DNA of 64,000 nucleotides from the NCBI RefSeq assembly GCF_003015185.1, contig NZ_CP027860.1, positions 4,805,001-4,869,000 on the forward strand, written 5' to 3'. Of this stretch, positions 16,107-25,301 are shown piece by piece; positions within the stretch are counted from its first letter, which is position 1; each line of letters starts with the position of its first letter. Below the pieces are notes generated by a model. The model saw nothing but the letters and a program-made list of their open reading frames with translations, was not told the origin of the DNA and made no database searches. The position numbers and the translations under genes were made by a program. Origin of the DNA: Ahniella affigens. GTDB taxonomy: Bacteria; Pseudomonadota; Gammaproteobacteria; Xanthomonadales; Ahniellaceae.

Positions 16107-18854
16107 TCAGTTGCTGTGCGCTGGCGCCGCCCTGACGGAATCATCAAAATCTGCCAGCAGTGCGCCGATTTTGCGCGTGCGATAGTCGTCCGGGCCGAGT
16201 TCGTTGCGAAGTCGGTGTTCGGCATTCCGGAGCACGGTCATCCCGGCCGGATCGCCATTCAACGCCCGGCACGCGCCCAGTAGCGCAAACTGGTATTGCA
16301 TCCGTATCGGCGCATTGGGATTGCCGTCGTCATTCAGATCAAACGCCCGTTGCGCCGAACGACAGTCGGGCTCGGGCTGGCGCTTGGCCAGTTGCACACG
16401 CACAAGGTCGTTCAATGATCCGGACAACATGTTGGTGCTGGGGCCCATCGCTGCCTCCAGACTGGCGATGGCCCGGCGAAACAACGCTTCGGCCTGATCG
16501 AGGCGACCGGCATCGAACTCGACATTGCCGAGCGTCCGCAACGACATCGCGGTGTCGCGGTGATTCTCGCCAAACAGCTGCTCTCTGAGCGCTAGTGCCG
16601 TCTCGGCATAGGGCCGGGCCTCCGCCGACCGGTCCATCGACACCAGCGTGGTCGCGATGTTCGTATTGATCAACGCGATCAACGGATGCTCCGGTCCGAG
16701 TTGCTGCTGCCGGCTGATCAGCACGCTTTGAAACAGGGCCAACGCCTCAGCATAGCGCTGCTCGGAGAATAGGACGGTGGCCAGATTGTTGCGGCTCGAC
16801 ACCGTGTACGAATGCTGATCACCAAACACGGCGAGCGTGAGATCGTACTCTTCGCGGCGCAGCGCCTCGGCTTCGGTCATCGGCCCAGTATGCGACACCA
16901 CTACGGCATGCGCACCGAGCGCACGCGCAAAGAACTCGTTGTCACGCGGCGATTGTCCGCGTTGATGGTCCACGATGGCCTTGGTCAAGACGTAGGCCTC
17001 ATCGGCGCGATCGCGCAGAACGAGCCAAGAGGCATACCGAATCACGCTTTCCTCGGTCCGTCGGTCACGCTCGCCATAGCGCGTGCGCTGGCCCTGCAAT
17101 AGCTGATCGAAGATCGCACCAGCTTCGTCCAGGCGATTCATCGAAACATTGGTCACGGCCCGGCGCAGATCGACCTGATCCATCAGGTCCTGATCGGGAC
17201 GCAAACCGCCTTGGACTGTCGCCCGCAAGGCACCGAGCTCGGCGAGCGATTCGTCGAATTGACCCAACTGATGCAACACAATCGCGTGCGACAGGCGGGC
17301 GCGATCGTTGTCTCGGGTGAGCGCTGCTGATTCCGCCAGCACCGGCAGCGCTTGGTCGAAAAGACCCAGCCCACGGTACGCATCGCCCATCGCGAGCAGC
17401 AATTCGGCGCGTGCGTCCGGCTGGTCCAGCAATTGCTCACGGATGCGGTGACTGCCGGTATCGAGAAGTTCGCGGGCCGTTACCCGTTCACCTTGCGTCG
17501 CCACGGGGTCGGCGAGGGTGAACAGGCCCGTCATGAAATCCAAGGCTGCGCGCGACTTGCGCGCTTCGGCCGCAGCCTGCTCGGCCTGCCACAAAGCGAC
17601 GCCCGCCCCCACCAGCAACGACAGCACAGCAATCATGCCGAGCGCGCTGGCCAACGCGTGGCGCTGCAGGAAGCGGGTCATGCGGTAGCGCAGGTTCCCA
17701 CGCCGCGCCAGGACCGGCTCATGTTGCAGGTAACGCTCAACATCGTCGGCCAATGCGCTGGCAGACGCGTAGCGTTGCTCTGGCTCCTTGCGGAGTGCCT
17801 TCAGAATGATTGCGTCCAGGTCGCCCGATAGGGCGGTACTGAGCTGCTGCGGCTGCAACTGTCGCGCGGCCGCGCAGTCGATGATTTGGGTCGGTGCGTC
17901 CGGATCGCGGTCCAGCACGGCCTGCGAGGGGCGCTGCGGTTCCAGATTCAGAATGGCATGCTCATACGCTGCCGGGGTGGTCGCTGTGATGCCGTAGGGC
18001 TTCCTGCCGGTCAACAGATGAAACAACAGCAAACCTAGCGCATACACGTCGACACTGGTCGTAACCACTTCTCCGCGCAGCTGCTCGGGCGCGGCGAACT
18101 CGGGCGTGAACACGCGGGTCTGGGTGCCTGTGATCGAAGTCTTGGACTCGATCAGCTTGGCAATGCCAAAGTCGAGCAGCTTCACCTGCCCAGTGGCGTC
18201 GATCATGATGTTCGACGGTTTCAGGTCGCGATGTACCACCAGTCGATGATGCGCATGGCTGACGGCCGCACAGACCGTCAAGAAGAGTTGCAGCCGACAC
18301 TCAATGGTCAGCTGTTCGGTATCGCAGTACTGGCCGATCTCGCTGCCTTCGACGTATTCCAGCACCAAGTAGGGCTTACCGTCAGCGCTGACGCCGCCAT
18401 CGAGCAGACGGGCGATATTCGGATGATTCAATGTGGCCAGGATCTGCCGCTCGGCGCGGAAGCGCTGCAGCAGTTCGCCCAAGTCCCAACCTGGGCGCAC
18501 CAGCTTGATGGCCGCCTGCTGTACGTATTCGCCATCGTCGCGCTGCGCCAAATAGACCGCGCCCATGCCGCCCCGACCGATTTCGCGAAGCAGCCGCCAG
18601 GGCCCCAGACGCTGTCCGGCGAGCGCGTTTTGGTGATCGCGATGCAACGCCAGCATGAGGTCAGGCGCCGCGCCACCCAATTCGGTGGCCTCCTGATTGG
18701 CCCGCGCGTCTGCCGCCAGCAGGGCATCCACTTCGGCACGCAACGCTGGTTCGTCGACGCACGCGTGCGCCAGGAACGCTGGGCGCGCCTCGGCGTCGAG
18801 GATCACGGCCTGCTCAAAGAGCGTTCGGATTCGCGCCCAGTCCGGCTTGGGCAT
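16107..18854 (-). CDS. Transmembrane Ser/Thr protein kinase with TPR repeats (kinase 2)
   Basis: A 915-residue kinase. An N-terminal helical segment of about 80 residues (start MPKPDWARIRTLFEQAVILD) is of the kind often found before such bacterial kinases. The catalytic domain spans about 82-370: glycine loop GRGGMGAVY, K117, HRDLKPSN (208-215), DFGIA (228-232) and APE (255-257). One membrane helix near 400-420 (LASALGMIAVLSLLVGAGVALW) precedes a long TPR region with typical repeats such as LFSEQRYAEALALFQSVL. GAGGAG precedes the ATG. It is clearly related to kinase 1, and the two lie in tandem with 207 nt between them, consistent with an old duplication or paired function. Confidence 0.9.
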   Translation of the reverse strand: MPKPDWARIRTLFEQAVILDAEARPAFLAHACVDEPALRAEVDALLAADARANQEATELGGAAPDLMLALHRDHQNALAGQRLGPWRLLREIGRGGMGAVYLAQRDDGEYVQQAAIKLVRPGWDLGELLQRFRAERQILATLNHPNIARLLDGGVSADGKPYLVLEYVEGSEIGQYCDTEQLTIECRLQLFLTVCAAVSHAHHRLVVHRDLKPSNIMIDATGQVKLLDFGIAKLIESKTSITGTQTRVFTPEFAAPEQLRGEVVTTSVDVYALGLLLFHLLTGRKPYGITATTPAAYEHAILNLEPQRPSQAVLDRDPDAPTQIIDCAAARQLQPQQLSTALSGDLDAIILKALRKEPEQRYASASALADDVERYLQHEPVLARRGNLRYRMTRFLQRHALASALGMIAVLSLLVGAGVALWQAEQAAAEARKSRAALDFMTGLFTLADPVATQGERVTARELLDTGSHRIREQLLDQPDARAELLLAMGDAYRGLGLFDQALPVLAESAALTRDNDRARLSHAIVLHQLGQFDESLAELGALRATVQGGLRPDQDLMDQVDLRRAVTNVSMNRLDEAGAIFDQLLQGQRTRYGERDRRTEESVIRYASWLVLRDRADEAYVLTKAIVDHQRGQSPRDNEFFARALGAHAVVVSHTGPMTEAEALRREEYDLTLAVFGDQHSYTVSSRNNLATVLFSEQRYAEALALFQSVLISRQQQLGPEHPLIALINTNIATTLVSMDRSAEARPYAETALALREQLFGENHRDTAMSLRTLGNVEFDAGRLDQAEALFRRAIASLEAAMGPSTNMLSGSLNDLVRVQLAKRQPEPDCRSAQRAFDLNDDGNPNAPIRMQYQFALLGACRALNGDPAGMTVLRNAEHRLRNELGPDDYRTRKIGALLADFDDSVRAAPAHSN

Positions 18855-18879
18855 AGAGGCTCCTCAAATGCGACGGGGC

Positions 18880-18919
18880 GCACTGCCGCGCCGCCTCATT
18901 ATGAACCCGGCGGCAGTGC
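18880..18919. other. Hairpin between the ADYC gene and kinase 2
   Basis: GCACTGCCG (18880-18888) pairs with CGGCAGTGC (18911-18919). It sits just upstream of the kinase 2 start on the leftward strand and has no T run. It may slow or partly end transcription arriving from the ADYC gene. Confidence 0.35.
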
Positions 18920-18975
18920 ATCGGAAAGATACCCGTGGTTCATAGATGTCGCCAAGTACAGCGCGCGACGCTCGT

Positions 18976-19791
18976 TCACTGATGCGAAGCGGTCAGCTTG
19001 GATCGATTGAACAGCAAAGCCCCGGCCGTGTTGGCAGTCGCATCGTCACAATCCGCGCCACTGGGCGCCTCTGCCAATCTCGGGCAGTTGGTGTGCAAGC
19101 CATCAAGGGTCAGGTTTTCGACGATCCGAGTATGCGCGACGCAGACCGCACCGTGCTCGTTCCAGCCGGCTTCAAACGCCATATCGGTTATGGATGCATC
19201 GCTCGTTTGCACGCCGACGCGATCGTAGATGTCGATCGCCGTGCCATTGCGCGTGCTCGGTGCATCGTTGCCACAGTAGTCGGCACGCGCCATATTGATG
19301 CAGGCCGTATAGTAAGGCTCGAGCGACGCGCCGTTGGCCGGCGCGGTACGCCACGGCAGATAGCCCCAACGCAGGCATTTTGCCTCGACGCCGCTGACAC
19401 AGCTGAGACTGAAGCGGGTGGCGTCGGCGACGTAGCGACGATCCTGGTCAAAGTATCCCTGATACACGACGACGCGTGTGTCGCCATACGGATCAGGGGC
19501 GCAGAATGATTGGAACATCAGCGCGCCGGTCGGTCGCAATTGCAGTTGGTACAACCAGACTTCGTCAAAGCGCGCGCTTGGGTCTTTGCTGGCACTCAGA
19601 ACTTGCAGGGTCCCAGCGGTGCCGAGTTGCAGCTCAGCACCGACGAGATCGGCTTGCTCGCGCTCGCGCCCTTGATCATCGGTGACAACCAGGCGCGTGC
19701 CTTCGACGCGAAGCGCCTGTGGATTTGCAGCCAGCAGTGCGCTGCTGACGGCGCCAAGAATCAGACCAACGATGAGGTTTGGCAAGCGCAT
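18976..19791 (-). CDS. ADYC domain-containing secreted protein
   Basis: A 271-residue exported protein with a signal peptide (MRLPNLIVGLILGAVSSALLAA). The segment CINMARADYCGNDAPSTRNG carries the ADYC signature that names this little-studied domain, followed by the conserved GTAIDIYDRVGVQ. Several cysteines (FCAPD, LSCVSGVEAKC, VCVAH, TNCPRL, ADCDD) suggest disulfides in the periplasm or outside the cell. The early part forms beta strands. No enzymatic motif is seen. It directly follows the N-G repeat gene (8 nt) and precedes the two kinases, so these secreted proteins may share a regulon. Function is unknown. Confidence 0.75.
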   Translation of the reverse strand: MRLPNLIVGLILGAVSSALLAANPQALRVEGTRLVVTDDQGREREQADLVGAELQLGTAGTLQVLSASKDPSARFDEVWLYQLQLRPTGALMFQSFCAPDPYGDTRVVVYQGYFDQDRRYVADATRFSLSCVSGVEAKCLRWGYLPWRTAPANGASLEPYYTACINMARADYCGNDAPSTRNGTAIDIYDRVGVQTSDASITDMAFEAGWNEHGAVCVAHTRIVENLTLDGLHTNCPRLAEAPSGADCDDATANTAGALLFNRSKLTASHQ

Positions 19792-19799
19792 GGCACACC

Positions 19800-20318
19800 T
19801 CAGCGTTGGGCCAAGGTCACGCGGACCTGATCAAGCGCGATGCCGGACAGCGGCTCGGCCGTCGCAGCGTTGCGCAGCACGGTGTAGGTGCCTTGTGGGC
19901 TCTGCCCGTTCAGGGTCAAACCATTCACCTTGAGACCGTTCAAGGTCCAGCCGTTCAGTGTCCAGCCGTTAATTTTCATACCGTTCAGAGTCCAACCGTT
20001 CCAGCGAATGCCGTTCCAACGTAGACCGTTGAACTGGATTCCTTGCAGTTGAACGCCCTGGAGAATCGGGCCATTCATGCGTGCACCGTTAAGCCAGATG
20101 CCTTGCAGGCTGATGCCATTGACTGTGAAGCCATTGACTGTGAAGCCATTGATTCTGAGGCCGTTGAGCGTGAGACCGTTCAGCGAGAAGCCGTTCAGCG
20201 AGAAGCCGTTCAACACCGGCCCAGGTTGCCGAGCCCGCGACGGTGAGTCGATGGCGTGGCATTGCGTGGACAACAGAACCAGGGACAAAGTGGCGGCGAG
20301 CAGCGTACGTGTGGTCAT
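19800..20318 (-). CDS. Secreted N-G pentapeptide-like repeat protein
   Basis: A 172-residue protein with a signal peptide ending near CHAIDS. Residues from about 36 to 143 are about 21 tandem 5-residue units of the form [L/I/V/W/F]-[N/Q]-G-x-x, for example LNGFSLNGFSLNGLTLNGLR. A hydrophobic residue followed by N-G every five residues suggests a right-handed beta-helix like pentapeptide-repeat proteins, but the classic A(D/N)LxX consensus is absent. The tail (NAATAEPLSGIALDQVRVTLAQR) is non-repetitive. The DNA shows matching 15-bp periodicity. It is co-oriented with the ADYC gene and divergent from the ECF gene. Function is unknown; surface or ligand binding is possible. Confidence 0.75.
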   Translation of the reverse strand: MTTRTLLAATLSLVLLSTQCHAIDSPSRARQPGPVLNGFSLNGFSLNGLTLNGLRINGFTVNGFTVNGISLQGIWLNGARMNGPILQGVQLQGIQFNGLRWNGIRWNGWTLNGMKINGWTLNGWTLNGLKVNGLTLNGQSPQGTYTVLRNAATAEPLSGIALDQVRVTLAQR

Positions 20319-20490
20319 GACGATTCTCCGAAAGTGGTTTTTGAATTTGGGAGGCTGAATTTGCGCCTCACTAGCACATACGTGACGGTCTTGACTCAGA
20401 GATCATCCGCTGCAAGAAAATTTCGGTTCGGTACACTTGGGCCCGGGGTGGACGATCTGCAGATCTGCCCATTGGCGCTTGAGGTGATCC

Positions 20491-21075
20491 ATGAACGCAT
20501 CTGAACCCGACTCCTCTGGCATTACCCAGCAAGTCGCCCGGGCGGGTGAAAGTCCGACGGCCCGCGGTGAACTCATGCAGCGCGTCCACGCCGATCTGAT
20601 GCGCATTGCCCGCGCCGAGTTAGCCCGACACCGGCGCGGCAATACGTTGAATACCCGTGCGCTGGTCAACGAGGCGTATCTCAAGCTTTTTGCCGGTCAG
20701 GGGGCCGACTTCGAAAGCGGGCATCATTTCTTTGCGACAGCGGCAAAGGCCATGCGCCAGGTCGTGATCGACTACGCCCGCATGCGGCTGGCCGAATGCC
20801 GCGGCGGTGGGGTCACGCCCTTGGGTTTGGACGAGCTCGAAGCGCAGCTGGTGTCAGTCGATGCGCAAGCCGAGCGCCTCGTGGCGATTGATGCAGCACT
20901 CAGCAAACTGGCGGAGTTGGACGAGCGTCTGGCGCTCGTCATGGAGATGCGGTTCTTTGCCGGCATGGAAGTGGAAGATGTCGCCCAGGCACTCGGCGTG
21001 TCGGTGCCCACCATCATTCGCGACACGCGCACCGCCAAGGCCTTTCTACAGCAGCAACTTGACGAGCAGGGCTAA
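20491..21075 (+). CDS. ECF-family sigma factor, kinase-linked (ECF43-like) type
   Basis: A 194-residue sigma-70 factor with regions sigma-2 (about 25-100, including LVNEAYLKLF, HHFFATAAKAMRQVVIDYARMR) and sigma-4 (about 125-185, VEDVAQALGVSVPTIIRDTRTAKAFL). These sequences are those of the long ECF group in which the anti-sigma factor is replaced by control through Ser/Thr phosphorylation. Thr52 and Thr55 (GNTLNTRALVN) sit at the place where the activating threonine was mapped in Xanthomonas EcfK and Vibrio EcfP; exact correspondence needs an alignment. GAGGTGAT precedes the ATG. It is divergent from the N-G repeat and ADYC genes and near two kinases. Confidence 0.88.
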   Translation: MNASEPDSSGITQQVARAGESPTARGELMQRVHADLMRIARAELARHRRGNTLNTRALVNEAYLKLFAGQGADFESGHHFFATAAKAMRQVVIDYARMRLAECRGGGVTPLGLDELEAQLVSVDAQAERLVAIDAALSKLAELDERLALVMEMRFFAGMEVEDVAQALGVSVPTIIRDTRTAKAFLQQQLDEQG

Positions 21076-21140
21076 TGTCGTGCTCCGCAAATAACTCGAA
21101 TAAAGCGCTTCGATTTGTTCGCGGCACAATCGGCTGATTG

Positions 21141-22223
21141 TCAACGGCCTGCCAACACGCGCCGACTCTCGGTGTGCACAGTGTCGATCAGCAGCTTGAG
21201 TTTGTCTGGCTGGATCGCCGGATGAATGCCGTGGCCGAGATTGAACACGTGCCCCGGATGGGGACCAAACGACTGCACGGCACGCGTGGCCTCGGCCGCG
21301 ATGGCGGCTTCCGACGCATAGAGCACCACCGGGTCAACATTGCCTTGCAACGCCACGCGATCGCCCACCCGCCGGCGGGCATCGCCCAGATCGATGGTCC
21401 AGTCCAACCCGAGTGCATCGGCACCCGTGTCAGCCTGCTGTTCCAGGGAATGCGCGCAGCCCTTGCTGAACAGAATCAGCGGCACGTGCTCGCCGTTCGC
21501 TTGGCGCGGGAGATTCGCAGCGATCTGCGCCAGATAGCGGAGCGAAAACTCACGGTAATGCGCGAGTGACAACGCGCCGCCCCAGGTGTCGAACACCATG
21601 ACCGCTTGCGCGCCCGCTTCGATCTGAGCGCGCAGGTAATCGGTGACCGCGCGGCCAAGGAGTTCCAACAGGCGATGCGCGGCTTGCGGGTCGTCCCAGA
21701 GTAATGCTTTAGCGTGCTCAAAATATTCCGAACCACCGCCTTCGATCATGTAGCAGGCCAAAGTCCAGGGGCTGCCGGAAAACCCGATCAACGGCACCTT
21801 GCCGCCAATCTCGCGCCGGATCAGGCTCACGGCATCGGTGACATAACGCAGGTCGCTGGCGACGTCCGGCAGTTTCAACGCGTCAATGTCAGCGCGCGAG
21901 CGCACGGTGCGCTCGAACTTTGGGCCCTCGCCTTCGGCAAAATACAAACCCAAGCCCATCGCATCGGGTACCGTCAAAATGTCCGAGAACAGAATGGACG
22001 CATCGAGCGCAAAGCGCGCCAAGGGCTGCAAGGTGACTTCGCAGGCCAGCTCGGGCGTCTTGCAGAGCTTCAGGAACGACCCGGCGCGCGCGCGGGTAGC
22101 GCGATATTCCGGCAGGTAGCGACCAGCCTGGCGCATGATCCAGACCGGAGTTTGATCGACCGGCTGACGGCGCAGGGCGCGCAGAAAGCGGTCATTCGCG
22201 AGCGGAGCGAATGGTGCTGACAT
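21141..22223 (-). CDS. hemE: Uroporphyrinogen decarboxylase
   Basis: A 360-residue cytosolic enzyme that removes four acetate carboxyl groups from uroporphyrinogen III to give coproporphyrinogen III in haem synthesis. Family signatures are clear: [16 protein letters not shown] near the N terminus (with the substrate-binding Arg residues), the [14 protein letters not shown] stretch with the catalytic Asp, [16 protein letters not shown], and [14 protein letters not shown] near the end. The start at 22223 gives the family length; the open frame extends to 22556 only as a shadow of the upstream gene. It lies 11 nt after the SPOR gene and is the last gene of a WGR-SPOR-hemE unit. Confidence 0.97.
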   Translation of the reverse strand: MSAPFAPLANDRFLRALRRQPVDQTPVWIMRQAGRYLPEYRATRARAGSFLKLCKTPELACEVTLQPLARFALDASILFSDILTVPDAMGLGLYFAEGEGPKFERTVRSRADIDALKLPDVASDLRYVTDAVSLIRREIGGKVPLIGFSGSPWTLACYMIEGGGSEYFEHAKALLWDDPQAAHRLLELLGRAVTDYLRAQIEAGAQAVMVFDTWGGALSLAHYREFSLRYLAQIAANLPRQANGEHVPLILFSKGCAHSLEQQADTGADALGLDWTIDLGDARRRVGDRVALQGNVDPVVLYASEAAIAAEATRAVQSFGPHPGHVFNLGHGIHPAIQPDKLKLLIDTVHTESRRVLAGR

Positions 22224-22234
22224 AAGTGGATTCC

Positions 22235-23236
22235 TTACGGTCCGACGGCGTCGAACTCGCGTTGCAGGTATTGGATCTTGCGGGGCCAGTTGCGGGTCAG
22301 GCCGGGCACGTTGGGCAAACGGGCCAGCAGCGCCTTGGCGGTGTTGGCGTCGGCAAATTCGCCGTGGGCGAGCAGCCACCAGTCCTGACCATCGCGCTTC
22401 ACTTTGAGTACGTAGCAAGACGCCGGCGCCAACCCGAGTTCGGCGATCAAACGCGGAAACGCTTGCGGCGAGGCGGCGTCCGCCAGCTGCAACGTGTACG
22501 CATTGCCGTTCAGATTGGCGAATTCGCGCGCGGTGGCCAGATCGCTGAGCTGCCATGCGACTGCCACCGGGCTGGAACTGGCCACAGGCTCTGGCGTACT
22601 CACAGGCGCTGACTCTGGCGCTGGCGCTGGCTCTGGCTCTGGCGCTAGCGACACTGGCTCAGATGGCGGCGGTTCGTAGGGTGCTGGCTCCGGAATCGGC
22701 TCGCTCGCCGCCCCGACGGGTTCGGGTTCGACCGCAACCGGTTCAGCCGGGGCCGGCTCCGGCGCAATCGGCTCTGGTTCGGATTCTGGCTCTGGCTCGG
22801 GCGAAATCGCCTGTGGTTCAGACATCACTGTTTCGGGCGCAGGTGACGCGTCGGGTTCGGGTTCCGGCACCGCGCGATAGAAATCGGACAGCGGCGTGGC
22901 GTCTTCGGGTGGCGCGGCAACGAGCGGGGGCGGTGCGGGCGCAGGCTCTGTTTCCGCGGCGCTCGCCGGTTCCATATACGGTTCAGGCAGCGGCGTGGGT
23001 TCGGGCTCGGTCGGCGCATCTGTCGCAACAGATTCTGCTTCCGAGACGGGTTCTACGGGTGACGCCGAGGCATCGGCGGTGCTGGTATTGCGGTTGCCGG
23101 AGTCGGCACATTCCCAACCCGTCCGGTCGGCGTTTGGAACGCAGCGATGGCGGCTGCCGGCGCTTGGTCCGTCATTTGCCAGCGTCAGGCTGGCCTGGAG
23201 GAGCAATAGCAGCAACAGGCGCGAATCAGGCTTCAT
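22235..23236 (-). CDS. SPOR-domain protein with Pro/Glu-rich spacer
   Basis: A 333-residue exported protein: a signal peptide ([20 protein letters not shown]), a short cysteine pair (RHRCVPN, WECADS), and about 170 residues of low-complexity Pro/Glu/Ala sequence ([16 protein letters not shown] and similar). A C-terminal SPOR-type domain (about 255-325, with [20 protein letters not shown] and [20 protein letters not shown]) completes it. SPOR domains bind denuded peptidoglycan at division sites; the spacer would span the periplasm. It overlaps the WGR gene by 11 nt and precedes hemE by 11 nt. Confidence 0.8.
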   Translation of the reverse strand: MKPDSRLLLLLLLQASLTLANDGPSAGSRHRCVPNADRTGWECADSGNRNTSTADASASPVEPVSEAESVATDAPTEPEPTPLPEPYMEPASAAETEPAPAPPPLVAAPPEDATPLSDFYRAVPEPEPDASPAPETVMSEPQAISPEPEPESEPEPIAPEPAPAEPVAVEPEPVGAASEPIPEPAPYEPPPSEPVSLAPEPEPAPAPESAPVSTPEPVASSSPVAVAWQLSDLATAREFANLNGNAYTLQLADAASPQAFPRLIAELGLAPASCYVLKVKRDGQDWWLLAHGEFADANTAKALLARLPNVPGLTRNWPRKIQYLQREFDAVGP

Positions 23237-23498
23237 AGCGGGACCCCATTGGCCCTTCCATTCCTTGTGCGAACATCACCGTGAAGCCCTTTTTCAATTG
23301 CTGATCGCGGGCCTGGATCAAGGCCTCCTCAGCGTGCTCGCGGACTTCGAAATAGTCTTTCTTGCCGCTGGCGCGACCACCTTGCTGACCCCATTCCCGA
23401 GTCAGAATCCAGCCACCCAGCAAGTCTTGCTGGAGGATCAGGTGGTAGTAGCGCGGCGGCTCTTTGCCCGCCGGCTTGGTTTGCATGAAAAGGCGCAT
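23226..23498 (-). CDS. WGR domain-containing protein
   Basis: A 90-residue protein (MRLFMQTKPAGKEPPRYYHL...) built from a single WGR-type domain: YYHLILQQDLLGGWILTREW, a Gly-rich turn (GQQGGRASGK), then the DQQLKKGFTVMF helix and strand. WGR domains occur in eukaryotic PARPs and in bacterial proteins linked to nucleic acids; short stand-alone versions have no settled role. The start at 23498 fits relatives that begin MRxxMQ; an in-frame ATG at 23534 would add 12 residues. Its end overlaps the SPOR start. Confidence 0.75.
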   Translation of the reverse strand: MRLFMQTKPAGKEPPRYYHLILQQDLLGGWILTREWGQQGGRASGKKDYFEVREHAEEALIQARDQQLKKGFTVMFAQGMEGPMGSRYEA

Positions 23499-23668
23499 GC
23501 GCCGGAGTCTAGCAGCCTGTGGCGAATCGCTCATACAGGGCGGTTTCAGACGATGTCGGCGACGCTATCTACCCGCTGCAATATCGCTTTGTGTCATGGG
23601 AAAGTCCTTGTCACTGGGGAAATCCGCCCGTTAGGCTCGCGCACCGTTTGATTCGTGGGAAGCCGATC

Positions 23669-24757
23669 ATGTTGAAGAAGACAGCGTTGCATCCGGCCCA
23701 TCTGGCCGCCCAGGCCAAAATGGTCGACTTCGGCGGCTGGGACATGCCGTTGAACTATGGCTCCCAACTCGAAGAGCACCACTTGGTCCGCCGCGATGCC
23801 GGCATGTTCGATGTGTCGCATATGACCGTCGTGGACCTGCACGGTGACCGGGTGCGCGCCTTCCTGAGCGAGTTGCTGGCCAATGACGTCGCCAAACTCA
23901 AGGTTTCCGGCAAGGCGCTTTACTCCTGCATGCTGACCGAACAGGGCGGCGTCATCGACGACCTGATCGTCTATTACCTGACCGAGTCGTTCTTCCGCAT
24001 GGTCGTCAACGCCGCCACGCGCGACAAGGATCTGGACTGGCTGGCTCGCCACGCAACCCGCTTCGGCGTCACGCTGACCGAACGCCGCGATCTGGCCATG
24101 GTGGCCGTGCAGGGCCCGAATGCCCGCGCCAAAGTCATCGGTCTACTCAGTGAGGGCGTGCGCGCCAAGGTCGAGAAGCTCGGCAAATTTGTCGCTGCTG
24201 AGGCCGACGGCCTGTTTATCGCCCGTACCGGTTACACCGGGGAAGACGGCTTCGAGATCATGGTGCCGGAAACCGACGCCGTGACATTCTGGAACCGCCT
24301 GCTCGACGCCGGCGTGAAGCCCGCGGGCCTGGGCGCCCGCGACACCCTGCGCCTCGAAGCCGGCATGAACCTGTACGGTCAGGATATGGACGAGACGGTA
24401 TCGCCATTCGAAGCCGCGCTCGCCTGGACGGTCAGCCTGGAACCCGCGACGCGGGCGTTCATCGGGCGCGACGCGTTGGCGGAACAGAAGGCCGCCGGCG
24501 TGCCACGCGAGATGATCGGCCTGGTCCTCGACGATAAGGGCGTGATGCGCCACGGCCAGAAGGTGCTGACCTCGGCCGGTGACGGCGAAGTCCTCAGTGG
24601 CACCTTTTCGCCGACACTTGGCAAATCCATCGCATTAGCTCGTGTACCCGCGGGTGCCGGCGACGACCTGAAGGTCGACATCCGCGGCAAGGCGGTGCCA
24701 GTCCGCAAGGTCAAGTTTCCGTTTGTCCGCGACGGCCAGCCTCAACCCGGAATTTGA
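23669..24757 (+). CDS. gcvT: Glycine cleavage system aminomethyltransferase (T protein)
   Basis: A 362-residue tetrahydrofolate-dependent enzyme that releases ammonia from the aminomethyl group held by GcvH and forms methylene-THF. Typical GcvT features: [33 protein letters not shown], the folate-binding Asp region around [37 protein letters not shown], and [20 protein letters not shown]. The ATG at 23669 is preceded by GTGGGA; the frame is open back to 23519 without support. No glycine riboswitch was recognised upstream. gcvH follows by 76 nt, while gcvP is not in the window. Confidence 0.97.
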   Translation: MLKKTALHPAHLAAQAKMVDFGGWDMPLNYGSQLEEHHLVRRDAGMFDVSHMTVVDLHGDRVRAFLSELLANDVAKLKVSGKALYSCMLTEQGGVIDDLIVYYLTESFFRMVVNAATRDKDLDWLARHATRFGVTLTERRDLAMVAVQGPNARAKVIGLLSEGVRAKVEKLGKFVAAEADGLFIARTGYTGEDGFEIMVPETDAVTFWNRLLDAGVKPAGLGARDTLRLEAGMNLYGQDMDETVSPFEAALAWTVSLEPATRAFIGRDALAEQKAAGVPREMIGLVLDDKGVMRHGQKVLTSAGDGEVLSGTFSPTLGKSIALARVPAGAGDDLKVDIRGKAVPVRKVKFPFVRDGQPQPGI

Positions 24758-24833
24758 TGCACCGGCTACGCCGCAACGGCTCGAACGCACTATCATTACC
24801 CCATCTGTCCCAACCCTCTAGAAGGCCAAGATC

Positions 24834-25223
24834 ATGAGTGAGATCCCTGGTGACCTGAAGTTTCTGAAATCCCATGAATGGGCCCGGCTGGAAGACAGCG
24901 GCAACGTCACGGTCGGCATTTCCGACCACGCGCAGCGTGCCCTCGGTGACCTGGTCTATGTCGAATTGCCGGCCGTCGGCGATGTGATCGAAGCCGGCAA
25001 CGGCGCCGCGGTGGTCGAGTCGGTGAAGGCCGCCTCCGACGTCTACGCGCCGGTATCGGGCACGGTTGTCGCCGTCAACGATAAGCTCAGCGACAATCCG
25101 GAAACGATCAACGAAGACGCTTACGGCGAAGGCTGGATGTTCGTGCTGAAGCCGAGCAACCCGAGCCAGCTGGACGAGCTGTTGAGTCCGGATGACTATT
25201 CGGAGCAGATCGAAAACGAGTAA
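24834..25223 (+). CDS. gcvH: Glycine cleavage system H protein
   Basis: A 129-residue lipoyl carrier that shuttles the aminomethyl intermediate between the P, T and L proteins. Lys65 in [11 protein letters not shown] is the lipoylation site, in its usual hairpin. The N terminus ([18 protein letters not shown]) and the end ([13 protein letters not shown]) are typical. AGAAGG precedes the ATG, and a strong terminator lies 28 nt after the stop. Confidence 0.97.
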   Translation: MSEIPGDLKFLKSHEWARLEDSGNVTVGISDHAQRALGDLVYVELPAVGDVIEAGNGAAVVESVKAASDVYAPVSGTVVAVNDKLSDNPETINEDAYGEGWMFVLKPSNPSQLDELLSPDDYSEQIENE

Positions 25224-25250
25224 TTCTGGTCGTTCGATTTGGATGAACTG

Positions 25251-25282
25251 AAAGGCCCGGTGCAAACCGGGCCTTTTTGTTT
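25251..25282. terminator. Intrinsic terminator between gcvH and queC
   Basis: AAAGGCCCGG and CCGGGCCTTTTTG form a stem with a 5-nt loop. It has a T run for gcvH and an A run that would serve the convergent queC transcript. Confidence 0.85.
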
Positions 25283-25301
25283 CAGGTGATGGGTGACGGC
25301 G

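Noticed and set aside
22224-22556. N-terminal extension of HemE to 22556
   Set aside because: It reads out of frame through the SPOR gene; the family start is at 22223.
23560-23668. Possible glycine riboswitch before gcvT
   Set aside because: The conserved glycine-aptamer core sequences could not be found in the short upstream region.
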